A stretch of 55,953 bases of DNA from Clostridia bacterium. Lineage in GTDB: Bacteria; Bacillota; Clostridia; Monoglobales; Monoglobaceae. The notes beneath the pieces are model-generated. The model saw only the letters and a program-made list of their open reading frames with translations. It was not told where the DNA came from and searched no databases. Positions 53,655 to 55,953 of this stretch are shown in pieces; within the stretch, counting starts at the first letter, position 1, and every line of letters begins with the position of its first letter. The position numbers were made by a program, and so were the translations under genes. The stretch spans positions 1 to 55,953 of the forward strand of contig JAGAUW010000017.1 in NCBI GenBank assembly GCA_017620615.1, read 5' to 3'.

Positions 53655-54530
53655 ATGAAGGATGACATGAGAAGTCTGAAAAAACGGAGCTTTTTGGCGC
53701 TGACCATTTCTGGCATTGTCAATGCTGTTGGTGTGACAATCTTTCTTTATCCGGTAAATCTTTATGACAGCGGAATTTCAGGAACAGCAATGCTGTTTTC
53801 GCAAGTCTCGCCAGAGTATATGAGCTTGTCACTGTTTCTTGTTTTGCTGAACGTTCCGCTTTTTTTGTTTGGACTTAAAAGGCAGGGGATTACGTTTACA
53901 ATTTATTCGCTGTATACCGTTGTGATATATTCATTGAGTGCGTGGCTGATAACAGATGTTTTGCCCATTGATGTGAGCATGGCATCGCCTCTGGCGGGTC
54001 AGGATTTGCTCCTTTGTGCTGTGTTTGGGGGATTGATTTCGGGTGTGGGCAGCGGCCTTACCATTCGCAATGGCGGAGCCATTGATGGGGTGGAGGTTAT
54101 GGCGGTTGTATTTTCCAAAAGGCTCGGTGTCACTGTTGGAACCTTTGTTATGACGTACAATGTTATCTTGTATGTGGCGGCGGGTATAATTCTTAAAAGC
54201 TGGATTTTGCCGCTTTATTCCATAGTTACCTATGGCGCGGGGCTCAAGACCATTGACTTTATTGTTGAGGGTATTGACCGTTCGAAAGCGGTGATGATTA
54301 TTACTGAAAAGCCAAGAGAAATAAGCTCTGCACTTAGCGCTGCTTTTGAAAGTGGAACCACCAATATCCCGGCAAAAGGCGGATATTCCGACACGGATAA
54401 GTCAATCGTTTATTTTGTGGTCAATCGTTTTCAGATTGCAAAAATGCGGCAGATGGTGCACGAAATTGACCCTTATGCTTTTATGACTATCAGTGAGGTT
54501 GCAGACGTTTTCAAAAGTATGCATTCTTAG
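53655..54530 (+). CDS. YitT family membrane protein
   Basis: The 291-residue product has five to six membrane segments typical of the YitT family (NAVGVTIFLYPVNLYDSGIS, FGGLISGVGSGLTIRNGG, AIDGVEVMAVVFSKRLG) and a soluble C-terminal DUF2179-like domain (VMIITEKPREISSALS, then YFVVNRFQIAKMRQMVHEID). The family is widespread in Firmicutes and its function is not settled. AGAGGGGG precedes the ATG at 53655; an in-frame ATG at 53628 lies too close to the promoter. It precedes a TetR-type regulator by 50 bases. Confidence 0.88.
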   Translation: MKDDMRSLKKRSFLALTISGIVNAVGVTIFLYPVNLYDSGISGTAMLFSQVSPEYMSLSLFLVLLNVPLFLFGLKRQGITFTIYSLYTVVIYSLSAWLITDVLPIDVSMASPLAGQDLLLCAVFGGLISGVGSGLTIRNGGAIDGVEVMAVVFSKRLGVTVGTFVMTYNVILYVAAGIILKSWILPLYSIVTYGAGLKTIDFIVEGIDRSKAVMIITEKPREISSALSAAFESGTTNIPAKGGYSDTDKSIVYFVVNRFQIAKMRQMVHEIDPYAFMTISEVADVFKSMHS

Positions 54531-54580
54531 ACTTGAGCAATGCTTGAAAATAAAAGAAAATTTTTATCGGGGGAATAATT

Positions 54581-55204
54581 ATGAATAATGCAAAAGAGGG
54601 AACAGGAAAAAGAAAGCAGATAATTGATGCGGCACAAAAAATGTTTTTTGAAAAAGGCTTTGACGGAGTCACCATAAGGGCTGTACAGCGGGAGGTTGGT
54701 TGTGAGGTAGGTCTTTTCTATTACTATTTTAAATCCAAGGATGAAATTTTTGAGGTTATATTTGACCGGTTTGAAGATGATTGGAAAAAAAGCTTCGAAA
54801 AGGCGGTTGAAAACCCAGAAATTGAACCATTTGAAGCAGCCAAAAACCTTTTTGAATCAATCAAATTAGCTAAAAACAAGCTTGAAAAGGAAAGCCGCGG
54901 CGTTATGCATTGGTCGGTGAAGCTGGCGCTGCAGAGGCGACTTACAAAAATGGCAGAGCCTTTTTTTGAGAAAATTATTGAGACGATTAAGGATTTTGGC
55001 GGTGTCCGTACTGAAATTTCTGTGAGAGAGCTGGCTCGGCTTGTGGCTCTCGGCATAGGCGGGCTCTTGCTTGATGAAGAGAAAATAACATCGAGAGATG
55101 CGGTCAATTTGTTTGAAAGCATTTTAAGCACGCCGGGAAGTGTGGGACTGAAAGCACGCGCGGCATCATTTGCGAGAAAAGAGATTTCTGTTGAACTGCT
55201 TTGA
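54581..55204 (+). CDS. TetR/AcrR family transcription regulator
   Basis: The 207-residue product has the TetR N-terminal helix-turn-helix: KRKQIIDAAQKMFFEKGFDG, VTIRAVQREVGCEVGLFYYY and FKSKDEIFEVIFDRFEDDW. The C-terminal ligand domain shows no family match I can name. ATCGGGGGAA precedes the ATG. It usually controls its neighbours; the YitT-family gene before it and the lipoprotein gene after it are the candidates. No clear operator palindrome was seen. Confidence 0.9.
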   Translation: MNNAKEGTGKRKQIIDAAQKMFFEKGFDGVTIRAVQREVGCEVGLFYYYFKSKDEIFEVIFDRFEDDWKKSFEKAVENPEIEPFEAAKNLFESIKLAKNKLEKESRGVMHWSVKLALQRRLTKMAEPFFEKIIETIKDFGGVRTEISVRELARLVALGIGGLLLDEEKITSRDAVNLFESILSTPGSVGLKARAASFARKEISVELL

Positions 55205-55240
55205 TTTAAGATAATTTATAGGTATTATAAGGAGGAAAAA

Positions 55241-55843
55241 ATGAAAAAATATTTTAGAAAAATAACAGCACTTATTCTTGTTTTGGCCCTTGCGGTTTGC
55301 ATTTCTGCTTGCGGAGGACAGAAAAAAGAAATTGAAGAAACGGTTTTGAATCTTATAGCTGCGCTTAAATCGGGTGATATGGAAGAGGCAGGGAAGTTTA
55401 TTGATTCTGGGGGACTCACATTTTCAGGGATTGACAGTCTTGACGGCGGAGACCAGGTGATCGATTCGGTTTTTAAAGCTTTGGATTGTGAAATAGTTTC
55501 AAGTGAGAAAAAGGGCTCAAATGAGGCCGCGGTCAATGCGAAAATAACAACTCTTGATTTGACAGCAGTGCTTGGACAGAGCACAATGAAGGTTCTCCAG
55601 GAATTTGCTATGGGGGAAATAGAGGAAGAAGACATAGACAGAAGAACAGAGGAAATTTTCAAGGAAGCCATAAGCGGCAAAGACCTTGAAACCGCTGCCA
55701 CAGAGGTTGTAATTTTGGTGAAAAAGTCGGAAAGCGGTTGGAGGGTTGTTGTGGACAAGGATTTCCAGAATGCTATTTCAGGTGGATTTCTTGGCGCTGT
55801 GAATAAAGCACAGAGCGCGTTGTTTAAAACTGAAGGGGAATAA
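55241..55843 (+). CDS. Lipoprotein of unknown function
   Basis: The 200-residue product has a lipoprotein signal peptide: MKKYFRK, a hydrophobic core, and lipobox ISAC with Cys24 as the likely lipidated residue. The rest resembles small secreted proteins of the NTF2-like/DUF4878 sort, with ETVLNLIAALKSGDMEEAGK near the start and VVILVKKSESGWRVVVDKDF near the end, a strand pattern usual for that fold. AAGGAGG precedes the ATG. It follows the TetR gene by 36 bases and may share its transcript. No function can be given. The last 110 bases of the window hold no gene. Confidence 0.82.
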   Translation: MKKYFRKITALILVLALAVCISACGGQKKEIEETVLNLIAALKSGDMEEAGKFIDSGGLTFSGIDSLDGGDQVIDSVFKALDCEIVSSEKKGSNEAAVNAKITTLDLTAVLGQSTMKVLQEFAMGEIEEEDIDRRTEEIFKEAISGKDLETAATEVVILVKKSESGWRVVVDKDFQNAISGGFLGAVNKAQSALFKTEGE

Positions 55844-55953
55844 TGGACAGATAAGAACACAAAGCATTGTGAAATTTAACAAAATCAGCAGGTCTTGGGT
55901 GCATTTGATTTGTAGAGGGTTTGGAAATTTAAAAAAAATTATATTTTTTTAAA

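Overview
The window is a moderately AT-rich bacterial chromosome segment that reads as class Clostridia (Bacillota). The evidence is a PolC-type replicative polymerase, a CIRCE-controlled hrcA-grpE-dnaK-dnaJ-prmA operon, IreB, an AbrB-like regulator with a zinc knuckle, a PPi-type phosphofructokinase, LtaS-like enzymes, strong AGGAGG ribosome binding sites and sigma-A promoters of the TTGACA-17-TATAAT kind. No ribosomal or transfer RNA, CRISPR array, insertion sequence or prophage was seen. Species cannot be named from the sequence.

Layout. (1) 1-4093: a secreted beta-helix surface protein, a translationally coupled 59-residue peptide too short for ordinary gene calling, and two small unknown proteins. 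(2) 4098-5819 (minus): alpha-phosphoglucomutase. (3) 5907-15373: one long plus-strand unit, rpiB-ispG-polC-tex-MATE exporter, ending in a clean terminator. (4) 15371-19147: two perfect parS sites, then parA-parB, an unknown membrane coiled-coil protein, and serS; parAB with parS suggests proximity to the replication origin. (5) 19179-22045 (minus): an AGE-family epimerase, a tandem AbrB/zinc regulator and class II fructose-bisphosphate aldolase. (6) 22194-27610: two adjacent LtaS-like membrane phosphotransferases, ireB, a cysteine hydrolase and sfsA.

(7) 27686-39544: a capsule/exopolysaccharide cluster from a single strong promoter: DegT aminotransferase, initiating sugar-phosphate transferase, GNAT acetyltransferase, ATP-grasp enzyme, a decayed PaaK/CapK remnant, GT4 and GT2 glycosyltransferases, EpsG-like polymerase, pyruvyl transferase, Wzx flippase, FrhB-like iron-sulfur protein and a nucleotidyltransferase-fold protein. 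The order aminotransferase/PglC-like transferase/acetyltransferase suggests a 4-acetamido-4-deoxy sugar at the reducing end, built on undecaprenyl phosphate, extended, possibly pyruvylated, flipped by Wzx and polymerised by the EpsG-like protein. No 4,6-dehydratase, Wzz or tyrosine kinase is present, so the pathway needs genes elsewhere.

(8) 39556-40937 (minus): a QueT-type transporter under an apparent preQ1-I riboswitch, and a short-chain dehydrogenase. (9) 40947-42287: PPi-dependent phosphofructokinase. (10) 42322-48246: the heat-shock operon with CIRCE and a hairpin in three of its intercistronic gaps. (11) 48343-51070: gyrA followed by a cluster of DnaA-box-like sites. (12) 51202-53564: a MsmK/UgpC-type sugar ABC ATPase and nagA. 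(13) 53588-55843: YitT-family membrane protein, TetR regulator and a lipoprotein.

The points most worth a second look are the coupled 59-residue peptide after the surface protein, the decayed CapK-like gene, the double parS overlapping a terminator, the DnaA-box cluster behind gyrA, the duplicated AbrB regulator and the preQ1 element. Nothing here is claimed as a wholly new system; the least explained genes are 259-4047 and 17278-17762.
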